Source: Ailurus styani (lineage: Eukaryota > Chordata > Mammalia > Carnivora > Ailuridae). From it: a stretch of DNA of 64,000 nucleotides. Below the pieces are notes generated by a model. It made no database searches. It saw only the letters and a program-made list of their open reading frames with translations, and was not told where the DNA came from. The translations under genes were made by a program, and so were the position numbers. Of the stretch, positions 37,235 to 48,110 are shown piece after piece. The stretch is from the NCBI GenBank assembly GCA_002007465.1, contig LNAC01000039.1:1903217-1967216 (forward strand), in the 5' to 3' direction. The stretch's first letter is position 1; every line of letters starts with the position of its first letter.

Positions 37235-37612
37235 GTGCTGTGGACTGAACTGTATGTGTCCCTCCCCCCCAGAATTCATACTTTCTACCTTAGAATCTGA
37301 CTGTATTTAGAGATAGTGTCATCTAATTAAGGTCCAATGACATCATGTGGGTGGCCCTAAACCGATATAGCTGGTGTCCTTATAGAAAGGGAGAGCTACC
37401 AGGCGAGCAAACACAGAGGGGCGACCACAGGAGTTCACAGCCAGAGGGCAGCCATCTGCAAACCAGAGAGAGGCCACAAAAGGACCCGCCCCCGCCAGCC
37501 CCTTGATCTGAGACTTCCAGCCTCCAGCACTATGAGGAAAGACATTTCTGTTGTTGAAGCCACTCAGTCTGTGGTATTTTGTTAGGGCGGCCCAAGCAGA
37601 TTAATATACAAG
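37235..37612 (+). mobile_element. MaLR/ERVL-type solo LTR
   Basis: 'gtgctgtggactgaactgta', 'ctgactgtatttagagatag', 'ggtgtccttatagaaaggga', 'acttccagcctccagcacta' and 'gccactcagtctgtggtatt' form a complete, diverged LTR ending 'gattaatataca'. The exact subfamily is not named. Confidence 0.8.
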
Positions 37613-39180
37613 GCGAAAGAATATCACATAAAACATCTCCCTGAAGAACGATCCAGACCTTCCCCTTGATGAATCCCCTTAGTTCAGCAATCTTACACAG
37701 CACAAGACGATCTATCTAGCGAAGTTCAGTAACTGCTGAATGATTAAACTTAGAGCCTGGCTATTTACAATCAATGCTGTCTTCTGAAAGGTTACATCTT
37801 AAAGGTTCGTGTCTGATATGTGCGTGTTCTCCCTCCTGGTTCTCCGGCAATACCCCCCTGAGTCACTCCGCAGCTCCCTAATTGGTTTCTGTTTTCCGAG
37901 TGCCAGTTTTCTGAGGAAAGCTGTTTACAGCCTCACCACTTTGGGCAGAGGAGGGGGCGGGAAGGAGACTGACTGTTGACACAAGCTGTTTCTAAGAAAC
38001 TCATCTCTTGTTTTCCCTTGGTACAGTCTGTGATGGGAGAAGAATCCAAAGGGACAAACTTAGGAAACAAAATAGAAAATTCCCAGCTGGGTGTGATTCC
38101 TTGCAGGGTGATATTCATGCATCATTCAGCAACTGTGGCTTGAGCTCCTACTTGGCACCATGCTCTGGGCCAAGCCCTGAGGGCTGAGCCAAGGAGTTAA
38201 CATTCTAGTTAAGTGTGATGTCTTAATTAATGAACCTGGAGGCTAATGCTGCTTTCAAGTGAGGCTGTGTGAATTTCTTAAAAATCTTACGTTCTGAGGG
38301 TACCGTAAAGAGAACACTGGAGAAGAGAATGAAGGAAGGGGGTTGTCTAGGGGTCTAGTCTCTGGAGAGCTTAGTGGCAAGGACAGGATGAAGAGGGGGG
38401 CAGATGGGGGGCTAAGGAAGAGGCAACCTCCGTGAATGGAAGGGGTCCTGACCTTCTCTCAACTATAACCTCAGGGTGGGCCCCAGGTCCGTACAGAGGC
38501 TGATGCCTCCTCTGTGGCAGAAAGCCTTGCTATCCGTGGGCTCTGCTGGCCCTCTAGGGAGGAGAGGAATCCAGAAGGCAGGCCTGAGCTCTCCAGTTCT
38601 GGGGCAGAAGAGGGAAACACGGATACATAAATTGCAAGCCCCTCCTGAGCAACCACAGTAAGGTCTTCCAGTCGCCCTACACTAACTAACCTTAGACTTG
38701 CCCCAGAGTGACCCCACCCCACCCCCAATGGTGGGGACAGAAAGCAGATCCCCAAACAATACTCGGGGCCAACCAAACCAAAAGCTGGTTCTTTGGGAAA
38801 ATGTCCAGATCTACCCACATGGAAAATAATCAGCCCACAGAAAATTAAAGGTTTTACTGCTTTAGGAAACAGAGCAATAGATGGAAAATTTGAGCGGAAA
38901 AAATGCTAATGGTCAATGATGAAGAGTGACCATGGAAATAAACTTATTAGAGGTCTGACCCGGAGCCTTTGTCACTGTTGGGTTCTGCCAGTGTGCATGA
39001 CAGTTTGAAAGCCTGATATGAGTTCAATGGATTTGACCTGGTGCTGGAAGGAAGAGATTACTCAAATTCCCCAAAGATGACAGCCTCCAGGGATCCTTGT
39101 GGGGTAGAGGGCCTGTTCTGTTACTTTCTAGTTTGAACCTTTGAACACTGAACTTCCTGTCAGTCTCTTTCATCTGTGGC
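37613..39180. other. Intergenic sequence
   Basis: No gene recognised. GC content rises at 38340-38760. The 115-residue minus frame at 38471-38818 and its plus-strand shadow have no recognisable domain. Confidence 0.5.
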
Positions 39181-39189
39181 CCCAGAGAA

Positions 39190-39662
39190 CCAAGCTTCCT
39201 GATAATCATGCCCTTTTAAATCCCTTCCCCTTGAAGCTGGGCTGGTCCTGTGACGGCTTGGACTGATAAAGTATGGTGGAAATGACATACTGGGACTTCT
39301 GAGCCCAGATACCAAGAAGGTCTGGAAGCTTCTGCTTTTGCATTTTGGGGAGGCAAGTCACACTGTAAGGAGTCTGACCACTTTTGAGTCCATCATGATG
39401 AGAGGAAACCCAGGTTAGCCACATGAAGAGGCCACCTGGAAAGGGGATGCCTGGAGAGCCCCAGCTGATGTGCCAGGTATATAAGCAAGGAGGCCATCTT
39501 GGATGGTCCAGCCATGTGGAGCCATGTGGAGCCATGTGGAGCAGAGATGGGCCATTTCCACCAAGCCCTGCCCAAGTTGCAGAATTATGAGTAAATAAAT
39601 AATTGTTGTTGTTTAAACCACTAAGTTTTGTGGTGGTTTGTTACAGTCACTGAAAACCAAAA
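39190..39662 (+). mobile_element. MLT1-type LTR
   Basis: 'gctggtcctgtgacggcttg', 'aatgacatactgggacttct', 'gagagccccagctgatgtgc', 'cttgcag-like' body and the end 'gtttaaaccactaagttttg' match MLT1. Minus-strand frames at 39206-39575 are chance frames of this LTR. It carries a 10-bp unit repeated three times. Confidence 0.85.
39511..39540 (+). repeat. Triplicated 10-bp unit inside MLT1
   Basis: 'gccatgtgga' three times in tandem. Relatives of this LTR usually have one copy, so this looks like a local expansion. Confidence 0.9.
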
Positions 39663-39874
39663 CATCTCTCTTCACCAAATCATTTATTTCAGTCACTTCC
39701 TTTTAAGACCCAGGTTAGGTCAAGTCATCTGCTCTGGAAACTTACCTGACAAACTCAAGGCAGTGTTTAAGTCACCTTATTTTAAAACTTGATATAGTGT
39801 TTAGATTATACAGTCCTATGCCTGCTCTTGGTTGGTTTTATAAATTCACTTGTCCTGAAAATTAATCATGATAA

Positions 39875-39990
39875 TGGCTAATGTTGAGCATCAAGGACCA
39901 GGCTCTATGGTTGGGAATAATACTGTCCCCATTGTGCAGATGACAAAACTGAGACACAGAGGTTAAATAACTTGCCCAGAGGTGGGTCTG
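39875..39990 (-). mobile_element. MIR/L2-type fragment, antisense
   Basis: 'attgtgcagatgacaaaact' and 'gaggttaaataacttgccca' are the reverse of the MIR core. Confidence 0.7.
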
Positions 39991-41231
39991 TAAAAGCATG
40001 CTTCCATTTGCTTGTCATTTTCTAGCTTGGGGGACATGCACTCAGAGCTTTAAATGCCAAAAAGAAAGCTGATGTGGAGAGAAGAGCATTGCACCTACAT
40101 TCCAGGCAAGAGGAAGCAAGAAGGAAAGACATTAGACTAAGAGACACAGGAAACTGTCGTACATGGTATGAGACCAACACAGTACTATAGACTCGGGGAT
40201 ACTGACTGGGCCAGTTTTGTGATATGTGGATTTGTGGTGTGTATAAGGGAAAAATAAGCCAGGAAGCCATCAAAAAAACACCCCTTTGATGTTGGAGGGT
40301 TCCCAAATCCAGTTGCATATGAGGTGATTCTGCTTTGACTGGAATGCACAAGAGATGGGCTGCTATTTTTTGCTTTTGTTTTTGCAACAAGCTTTCTCTT
40401 ATCTGAACTAACCTGGATGGTGTCTGGCCTCTGTAATGAAAATTTCTCTGGCTAAGGCCCCCTCCAAAAGGCCACGTCTAGGTGACCAAAGGACATGGCC
40501 ATAAAATAAGACATTTAAAAATATATTTATTGGCTCTGCAAATTTTCTCCTCAGTGAAACATAGGTTTCCTGACAATTTTATATTAGGAGAGGAATGAAA
40601 GACCATGCCAGGAAACATGAAGTTCTCAGGAAGTAATTTGGTTATAAACATATTTCCTTAATAAGATACAATTGGATTCTAACTCTCATTACCTTTTGAC
40701 AAGAACAGTAAGACATGGGTTATTTAGTAAACAATGCATGAAGGCTTCTCCAATGTTCACAGCCCAGGAGGGTACACAGCAGATGCCAGCATCCATCCTC
40801 ATTGTACTGATGGGGCTGAACTCTAAGGGGTTGGAGAATGTCTGAGATCCCAAGGGCAGGAAGTCAGAAGCTGGCCTGGTCTCCAGGCACCTGGTCCAGC
40901 GCTCTTGCACCAACATGTGCTGTTCCATGCTGCTCTTTTCACTCATGTAGGCATCAAGGAAACATCTTTCTGACCACACAGAAAGGTTCCATCAGAGCCT
41001 CTCCAGAGCAAAGTGTTTTGTAGAGGTCGCTGTTATATCATGGTCAGTTAGGGAGCTCTTCAAATACAATGCTTATCATAAAGTCATTTGCTCGCAGGTG
41101 TCTCCTTCTATGACCAAAATTGCAGGGCTCTGAGGAGCATTCTGGTCTTAAACTATTTTATTGAATCTACTTCTACAGAGATTACAAAGATCATCTGAAC
41201 TCCCATTCTTGCAACAAAGGTGACCAGATAA
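39991..41231. other. Intergenic sequence
   Basis: No named gene. Frames at 40022-40390 and 40689-40979 (minus) show no recognisable domain. Confidence 0.5.
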
Positions 41232-41398
41232 TTAAGCTTTTTTGGCACAGCTAGCAGTGGCACGGAATTCAAATGGGACAGCGGGGTCATCTTTATTCAC
41301 TTCCCGTGGACATTCTGGAACATTAATGTGTAAGTTCACACCTGCCTTCTGTTCATAAAGTGGCAAGGTCAGTGTGCCCCTTATGTAGCCATCACCCC
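41232..41398 (-). other. Candidate exon or open frame of unknown identity
   Basis: The minus strand is open from 41420 to a TAA at 41232-41234 (62 codons). A pyrimidine-rich stretch ending in AG at 41400-41399 could be a splice acceptor, and AATAAA lies about 70 bases after the stop (41162-41157). The frame reads GDGYIRGTLTLPLYEQ and later VPECPREVNKDDPAVPFEFR. I do not recognise the family. It may be a terminal exon, a piece of a processed pseudogene or a chance frame. No upstream exon was found. Confidence 0.18.
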
Positions 41399-41780
41399 CT
41401 AACAAAACTAAGAGGCTTATTCAATTTTTGTACCCCTCGGAAACATTTTCTACTCTAAATTGCTATTGGAGAACTTGAACTCTTGGTTAAGTTCCAACAA
41501 AATTTAAAAGTGAGAAAATTTCAAGAGGATTTCATAAAAAGGAATGAGCCAAAATGTCAGTTCCAGTGGTACACCAACCTTCCAAGTTTAACGTGGGAAG
41601 GTCATGTGCCATTTTGCAGTGGTTTTCTCAACTCTGCTTTCCAGTTAGGTACGCCACCCTTCCAACTCCCCTTCACTGGTCCTACAACTGGACCCTTCAC
41701 AACTCGGGCAAATGCCAAAGACGCTGTGGCCTGGAGGGCTGCTGGGCCTGCCAGGCCTGACAACCTGAACCCACAGGTTC

Positions 41781-42014
41781 TTTTTATTTATTTTATTTTA
41801 AAGATTTATTTATTCATTTGAGAGAGAGAGAAAGAGCACACGAACATCAGCAGGGAAAGGGGGAGAGGGAGAGGGAGAGAAGAAGACTCCCCGCTGAGTG
41901 AAGAGCCTGATGCAGGACTCAATCTCACGACCCTAAGATCATGACCCTGAGATCATGACCTGAGCCAAAACCAAGAGTCAGAAGCTCAACCAACTGAGCC
42001 ACCAGGTGCCCCCA
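41781..42014 (-). mobile_element. CanSINE, minus orientation, with internal duplication
   Basis: 'taaagatttatttattcatt' through 'aactgagccaccaggtgccc'. Bases about 41931-41959 repeat 'ctaagatcatgaccctgaga', a short internal duplication of the 'gagatcatgacc' segment. The flanks share 'aggttct'. Confidence 0.9.
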
Positions 42015-42289
42015 TGCTAGAGGTTCTACTGCTGCCTAGGCCTCTCTCTCTGCTAAAGGTATGCAAGGAGTGTCTCAGAAGCACCTAAGTTTGCATCTCA
42101 TGAGGACAGAATGGTCCACTGTCCACTGACCTCACTCCTTGGGTGAGAACAGAGAAGACGGTCACACCTGACAGTCCGTGACACCACATGGTGACAGCTT
42201 ACTTCTCAGCCTATTTCTCTGCTTTATCTTTTTATGTTTTGATCACAAATTGAAGGTTGGATATTGTCAAGACATAAAGGTACACTGTC

Positions 42290-42492
42290 GGGCGCCTGGG
42301 TGGCTCAGTGGGTTAAAGCCTCTGCTTTCGGCTCAGGTCATGATCNNNNNNNNNNNNNNNNNNNNNNNNNNNNNNNNNNNNNNNNNNNNNNNNNNNNNNN
42401 NNNNNNNNNNNNNNNNNNNNNNNNNNNNNNNNNNNNNNNNNNNNNNNNNNNNNNNNNNNNNNNNNNNNNNNNNNNNNNNNNNNNAAAAAAAA
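42290..42492 (+). mobile_element. CanSINE, young mustelid-type, containing an assembly gap
   Basis: Head 'ggcgcctgggtggctcagtg' runs into 139 N (42346-42484), then the A-tail. The TSD 'aaaggtacactgtc' is at 42276-42289 and 42493-42506, so the missing bases are the SINE body. Total length about 203 bases is as expected. Confidence 0.95.
42346..42484. other. Assembly gap (139 N)
   Basis: Run of N inside a SINE. The translated frames across it are artefacts. Confidence 0.99.
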
Positions 42493-42506
42493 AAAGGTAC
42501 ACTGTC

Positions 42507-43003
42507 TCCTTTGGGGCTATTGTCAACAACAACCTAGAAAGTCTTTAGATCTTTAGATTTGTGCAAATTTGGAAAAAGCACCCACAATTTAGTATATTCG
42601 TTTGAATAAAAAAAAAACCTGGAAGGATCCCATATGATTTATATTTACTTTTAAATAGATGTAATGAATTATCAATCAAGATAGTCCCCTTGGACTCAGC
42701 ATATCTGTGCTTTAATCTTAAGACCTCGGTTAACATCAAGATTTTCTTTTGCCACCAAAGTAAATTCTTCAAAGTGAGTCCATGCTCTCATTTGTCTAAC
42801 TCTCCCTGTGGGCCTCTGGGCTCCCACAAATTTGCCTCGACACTGAAAGCCAGGAACAGTGGTGAATAAATACCAGGCCTCTTTCTCCAGCATTAACTGC
42901 ATTTCCTAATTCTGCCCCAAACTCTTTGCCAACAGAGGAACCTCAGGGAATGAAGACTTTTCTTTTGTTCTCTTAAGACTCTGTTGAAAACTCTTTTTTA
43001 TGG
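42507..43003. other. Intergenic sequence
   Basis: No gene or repeat recognised. Confidence 0.5.
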
Positions 43004-43061
43004 ATCTCAGGGTCATGAGTTTGAGCCCCACATTGGGTGTGGAGCCTACTTAAAAAAATAG
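43004..43061 (+). mobile_element. CanSINE fragment, short subtype
   Basis: 'gatctcagggtcatgagttt' to 'ggtgtggagcctacttaaaa'. 5' truncated. Same short form as at 3605 and 57549. Confidence 0.8.
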
Positions 43062-43254
43062 ACAACTTCAGAATACTCTTGTCATTCATGGTCTCGTCTC
43101 CACACAATTCTTCTGAGAGTTAGGTGACAAAAAAAAAAAAAAAGTAAAAAAAATCACAAACCTGTTCACATACAGATTAGTACCACTCTTTTTAGAGCCA
43201 TGAAGGAAGGTACAACCTCTGGATTTGAAAGGGACTGTGCTAGGTCCATTTTTG

Positions 43255-43472
43255 TTGTGTTTTGTTAAACCTTGGCACAGTTGGCATTTGGGGCCAGAAA
43301 CTTCTCGGCTGTGGGGGCTGCCCTGTGCCCTGTAGATGCTAAGTAGCTTCCCTGCCTTCTACCACTATTGGCCTGTAGCATCTCACACACACACACATCT
43401 CAGAATGACAACCAAAAATATCTCCAGGCATTGAAAATGCCCCCTGAAGAGCACATCGTTTGAAATCTGCTA
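43255..43472 (-). mobile_element. MER5A-like DNA transposon, antisense
   Basis: 'ctgccctgtgccctgtagat', 'gctaagtagcttccctgcct' and 'ccaaaaatatctccaggcat' match the reverse of MER5A or MER5B. Confidence 0.75.
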
Positions 43473-43649
43473 TGCTTGGTATACGGAGGCAAAGGCCAAC
43501 AGGACTTCTCTTGCATGGCTTTCCCAGAATGCTGTCAAAGACGGAACCCTGGTTTACCTGCGGTGACTCTATTCATGTAGAGTTTCATAATAAAATGTAC
43601 TGCGCATTCCCCATATGACACACCCTTTAGTAAGCGCTCACCACCTGTT

Positions 43650-43765
43650 ACTTCCTTATATCCTGACAATAAGCCTGAATGGTAAGCCCAATTGTGAGTA
43701 ATCCCTTTTTATAAGACAAGGCTTGGGCAAGTGAAGTGACCTGCCCAAGGTCACACCATAGCTCG
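43650..43765 (-). mobile_element. MIR fragment, antisense
   Basis: 'aagtgacctgcccaaggtca' and neighbours are the reverse of the MIR core. Confidence 0.75.
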
Positions 43766-45038
43766 GCAGCAGAGATCCCTCCTGACCGCCGCGCTCTGCT
43801 GGCTTGTTTCTGCAGACTGTAATGTCGATAGTTGGGATTCATCATGTTGACAAACTCAAAACAGATTTGGTGGGGATAATGGTTTCTGAAAACTCTTCAA
43901 GTCTGTATGAGTCTGTTTCCTTTCATTTCATATGTTTTTTATAAACACCAGGGGAGCAATAATCATTTGAACAGTTAAATTGAGTTAGCACGGCAAAATC
44001 CACTTTTTTTCCGCCTTGAAATTACAGTGAATCATTTGCCATTCCGACTGAACTGTAGTCCCTCCCTGCCCCCGCCACCACCTCTCTCCTCTCCTACGGC
44101 TCCTCAGGCCCCATAACCAGCATTTCTATTTTTCTTTTAATTTCCCAAACAACAAGACTGTATTTTATACTTAAGATATTACTCCAAGGGACAATAATGG
44201 GGGAACTCCACAGCCAAAACGCTCAGAAAAAGAGGAAAAAAATCAAGTGAATCAAGAAGGGAAGACATAGAGGGAGAAAGGGAAGCTGAGAATACAAATG
44301 TTTTCCAGACCCTCGATATTAAAGCTTGAAAAACCACAGTGCTTTGCAAAATATCACGTTCCATTGTTAGTTTGAAAAAAACGTTGGAAGCACCCTGTGT
44401 GTGCTGAAAGGTTATTAGGGTGAGGTGTTGGCTGCCTTTGAGAACCACGCCCAGGGCGTCAGAGCCAAGACCTTGAGGCTCAGGCTTTTCTGATATGGGT
44501 AGAAAGTGTGAAAAAAAATTTTTTTTTAAATCAATCATCTTTCTCACCTTTCTCAGGGTACCAGGAGACCTTCTGGGTCCACTGTCCCTCAGAGGATAAG
44601 CCCTGCCCGGTGTCACAAAGTGACGTTAAGACACTAATTATGAGGCGAAGGGAAGAAAGAGCCTGTGTGGGTGACTGGGAGCAGCCCCCCCTCCCCCGAC
44701 CCCCTGGCCTTGCCCAGCTGGATCCATACCCTTCCTTATCTGGGCGCTCACCTGGGATCTCAATTAAAACAAATATTGGGAATAGCTGCGGATTGTTTAT
44801 AGAACAAGATTAAAATATGAATCACATTTACAATTTGAAAGCACTGTTTTAAAAACAGTTTTAATCCCGGCTTTCCCTGTTCTTTTCCGAAAGCAGGGAC
44901 CTAGCCAAGAGCTTGGAGTGCGTGAGGAAGGTGTTAGGTACCACCTTTCCCGAGGGAAAAACCTGGTCCCAAGTCTTCTCCAACTCCCAATTGCCACATG
45001 AGACCATGAGCACAGAATTCTTTGAGGGAAGAGGCATA
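43766..45038. other. Intergenic sequence
   Basis: No gene recognised. A 145-residue minus frame (44179-44616) is the longest on that strand here. It lacks a recognisable domain and overlaps homopolymer T/A runs, so I regard it as chance. Confidence 0.5.
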
Positions 45039-45052
45039 AGAATTTCAATCTG

Positions 45053-45249
45053 TTGGGGCACCTGGTGGCTCAGTAGGTTAAACCTCTGCCTTCAGCTCAG
45101 GTCGTGATCCCAGAGTCCTGGGATCGAGCCCTGCATCAGGCTCCCTGATCAGTTGGAAGCCTGCTTCTCCCTCTCCCACTCTCCTTGCTTGTGTTCCCTC
45201 TCTCACTGTGTCTCTCTCTTTCCAATAAATAAATAAAATTTAAAAAAAA
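45053..45249 (+). mobile_element. CanSINE, intermediate type
   Basis: Head 'ttggggcacctggtggctca' (one base lost). The TSD 'agaatttcaatctg' is at 45039-45052 and 45250-45263. Confidence 0.95.
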
Positions 45250-45263
45250 AGAATTTCAATCTG

Positions 45264-45839
45264 CTTCAGTTTAGATAGAACTTCATATTTTTCAAACTGC
45301 AAATTGCAACCTTTTAGAGATTAATAAAATCAATTCGGTAAGCTGCAGACAGCATTTTTTAAAAAGCACCTGACTCCATGGCAGGTCTCCTTCGAAACTT
45401 TGTGATGTGAGAGCACATTCAGTAAAGGAAACTTCGAATTCTCCCATCTGGAGGGAGGCATCCTCTCCAGGTCACGGTCACAGCCGGGTTTAGAGGCTTG
45501 ACAAAGTTTCATATCCATTTCAAGAACTCAGTAATCCAGTGGTGACCAAGTCTTTCCCTACCGATCTAACAGAATCTGCTTATAAACAGTCAGACTTAGC
45601 CCATAACCACCTTCTCCATCACAGATGCCGAGAGACAAATGGGCTTAGAGCAGATTTTTCTAATGTGGGTTCTTTGAAAAAAGATTTCTTATAGTCAAAT
45701 ATCTGAGAAACACCCAATCCTGAGGTCCTCCCATAGATTCCCAGTGCATATGATCCTATATAAGAAGAAAGGTTAACTGCTGCTTAACCTGATAGATCCC
45801 ACACATATCTGATCTTGGGGCCCTTTATTTAACAGCCTC
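45264..45839. other. Intergenic sequence
   Basis: No feature recognised. A 'cctatataagaag' TATA-like string at about 45754 may belong to the LTR-like block that follows. Confidence 0.45.
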
Positions 45840-46620
45840 CAGGAACAGCTCCAGGACCCTAGACCAAGCCCTTAGCCTGACGGCTCCCCGCTTTGACGGA
45901 ACTCCGTTTACTGCAACCGAGCGCTACGTGGGTAGTCCTGATGTACCTGACGGAGACGGGAAGTACGGACTGCCCAATTACTGACTGGAAATTAGGGGGC
46001 TTTTAATGGCAGGGACCCAGTCACGATGACCGTACTTCAGCTTTCGTTGAAAGGAGGATTTTCCAGCGTACGTTGACTTCTACCATGACTGTTTATGGAC
46101 TTGAACTGAATCTAGTTGTTGGTCACTTGATCCCACGGGATGAAGTCTGTTTATTGGCTTCGAGATGACCTTACATTCCTTTTCATCTTTCTTCACTGGG
46201 GTGCTGCTGTGCTAGGAAGCATGACCGAAGCACCTGGCTGTTGTGCAAGGCTGTGAACTCAAGAGTCCGGCTGCTGGCTTTTTTATGTTCACATCTGAGA
46301 TAAGCCACCCCGGCTAGGGTATATGAACCCTCCCTGGAGTTCATTTATGAACTGGGTTTATATATTGCTGCAAAATCATCTACACTGTAGCTTGTCCGTT
46401 AGAAACAGGTGCCCGGAGAGGAAATGTTTCATATTTCCCATGTGGCATGGACTCTACCAGACAGGGTTTCCAATAAAACGGAGTCTGTTGATACACTTAA
46501 ATCATAGGCCAAGCTTCTTCCTTTTGCCTCTGGAGGGTATCTGCTTGCAGGCTCGCGGCTAGCTTCTCTTTGATTCCCCAGAATTTTCGGTGCCACCACA
46601 CTGCTACTCCTGGGTGACAA
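45840..46620 (+). mobile_element. Putative solo LTR (unassigned), CpG-retaining
   Basis: The block has many intact CpG sites, unlike its surroundings. A TATA-like 'tttatatatt' (46357-46366) is followed about 110 bases later by AATAAA (46472-46477), as in the U3-R layout of a retroviral LTR, with a C/T-rich stretch ending 'ttcggtgccaccaca' where a U5 would end. Family and exact ends are unknown, and no duplication of flanks was established. The alternative is a single-copy regulatory region. Confidence 0.35.
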
Positions 46621-46673
46621 CCTAGTTCTGGTTCCCTCCAGTGTCAGCTGGTTTGGCCCATATGAAAGCTAGT

Positions 46674-46729
46674 CTTTTTTTTTTTTTTAGGATTTTATTT
46701 ATTTGAGAGAGAGAGGGAGGAGGGAGAAA

Positions 46730-46774
<45 letters not shown>

Positions 46775-46900
46775 AGAGCGAGCACACATGAGCAAGGGTA
46801 GGGGTAGAGGAAGAAGCAGACTCCCTGCTGAGCAGGGAGCCAGACAGGAGACCAGATACCAGGCAGACACCCAACTGACTGAGCCACCCAGGCACCCCCT
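46674..46900 (-). mobile_element. CanSINE, minus orientation, with expanded (GA)n
   Basis: 'taggattttatttatttgag' with about 20 ga units (46733-46770) and 'gactgagccacccaggcacc'. Imperfect TSD 'gaaagctagtc' / 'gaaagctactc' at 46663-46673 and 46901-46911. Leu/Ser-repeat frames over the GA tract are not proteins. Confidence 0.93.
46733..46770 (+). repeat. (GA)n microsatellite
   Basis: Uninterrupted 'gagaga' run grown from the SINE CT tract. Confidence 0.9.
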
Positions 46901-46916
46901 GAAAGCTACTCCTTTT

Positions 46917-47100
46917 TCTCTTTTAAAGATTTTATTTATTTATTTGAGAGAGACAGAGAGAGTGAGAAAAGAGAAGGTCGGAGGGAGAAGCAGACTCCCT
47001 GTGGAGCTGGGAGCCTGAGGCGGGACTTGATCCTGGGACTCTGGGATCATGACTTGAGGTGAAGGCAGTCACTTAACCAACTGAGCCACCCAGGCGACCA
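46917..47100 (-). mobile_element. CanSINE, minus orientation, adjacent to the preceding SINE
   Basis: 'taaagattttatttatttat' through 'actgagccacccaggcgacc'. The TSD 'aaagctactcctttt' is at 46902-46916 and 47101-47115. Its target overlaps the TSD of the previous SINE. Confidence 0.95.
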
Positions 47101-47404
47101 AAAGCTACTCCTTTTAACTAACCCTTCCTTATCATTTCAGAAACCCCTCTTCCCAGCAACCATGCTCACTGACTATATTAGCTGTTTTCTGCCCCCAGGA
47201 AGAGTCCGGGCCACACACCCACCCACTGAGAGCCACTGTTGCCAGGAGACTTGAGGGACAACTACCCCCAAGGCCAGAAGTAAGTGGTGCCACTGGCTGC
47301 TCCCTCCCCCCAGCCCCTAGTTCCCATCTTCTCTTTGTTTTAATTTCTATTTGTTTTCTTCCCTCACATTTCAACAGCTCCAGTGAAATAAGCTGGATGT
47401 GAAT

Positions 47405-47579
47405 ACTTTTTTTTTTTAAAGATGTTATTTATTTGTGAGAGAAATATAGCATGAGTGGGAGGGAGAAGCTGACTCCCCATGGAGTGGGGAGCCCAATGCG
47501 GGGCTCCATCCCAGGACCCCAAGATCATGACCTGAGCTGGAGTGAGATGCTTAACCAACTGAACCACCCAGGCACCCCA
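47405..47579 (-). mobile_element. CanSINE, minus orientation
   Basis: 'taaagatgttatttatttgt' through 'actgaaccacccaggcaccc'. The TSD 'gatgtgaat' is at 47396-47404 and 47580-47588. Confidence 0.93.
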
Positions 47580-47654
47580 GATGTGAATGCTTTATAAGTT
47601 GAGAGGCTCTAATCATCACGTTACCAAATTCTGCACGTCCTTGCAAAGTAAGGC

Positions 47655-48110
47655 TTGGCTCTCTGAAGGTTTCATTTGTTCATTTCACCACTAAGTACGG
47701 ACTATTAACTATGTACCAGACAGTTCTAGACTCTAAGGAAACAGTAGTGATGTAAGCCCTGCCCTGTGCTTCCACGCTACTGAGGGAGGCAGATAATACA
47801 CAAAACAAAATATACAGAATGTTAGTGATAAGTGCTCAGGAAAGAAAGTAAAGCTTGAAGGTGGGAATGGAAGTTTGGGGACAAGGGGTGGTGTGGAGAT
47901 TCGAGGTGGGGTGGCTGGGGAAGGCTGCTTTGATGAGATGGTATTTGTGCAAAACCTGAGAGTAGAGGAGAGCTTGTGGGAGGGGGTGGTGGACATTCTA
48001 GGCCAAGGGTCCAGGGGGTACCAAGTCCCCAGGAGGAGACATGCCCGGCAAGGTCTGGAGGGAGTCAGAGGGCCTGCCATGAAGTTGGAATGTCTATGAA
48101 GTGCCTGGCA
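47655..48110 (+). mobile_element. L2 LINE fragment
   Basis: 'tttcatttgttcatttcacc', 'ctatgtaccagacagttcta', 'gataagtgctcaggaaagaa' and 'ctggggaaggctgctttgat' follow the L2 3' end in order. The 129-residue minus frame at 47733-48122 is antisense to this L2. Confidence 0.85.

Noticed and set aside
41483..41821. 112-residue plus-strand frame
   Set aside because: It ends in the tail of a CanSINE, the rest has no recognisable family, and the second frame at 41554 overlaps it equally well.
42178..42548. Frames of 94-119 residues across the N run
   Set aside because: They exist only because N was read as open codons.
44179..44616. 145-residue minus-strand frame
   Set aside because: No domain, no conserved motif, crosses A/T homopolymers. 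Consistent with chance in a 64-kb window.
46622..46895. Three overlapping Leu/Ser-repeat minus frames
   Set aside because: They are translations of the (GA)n tract of a CanSINE in different frames.
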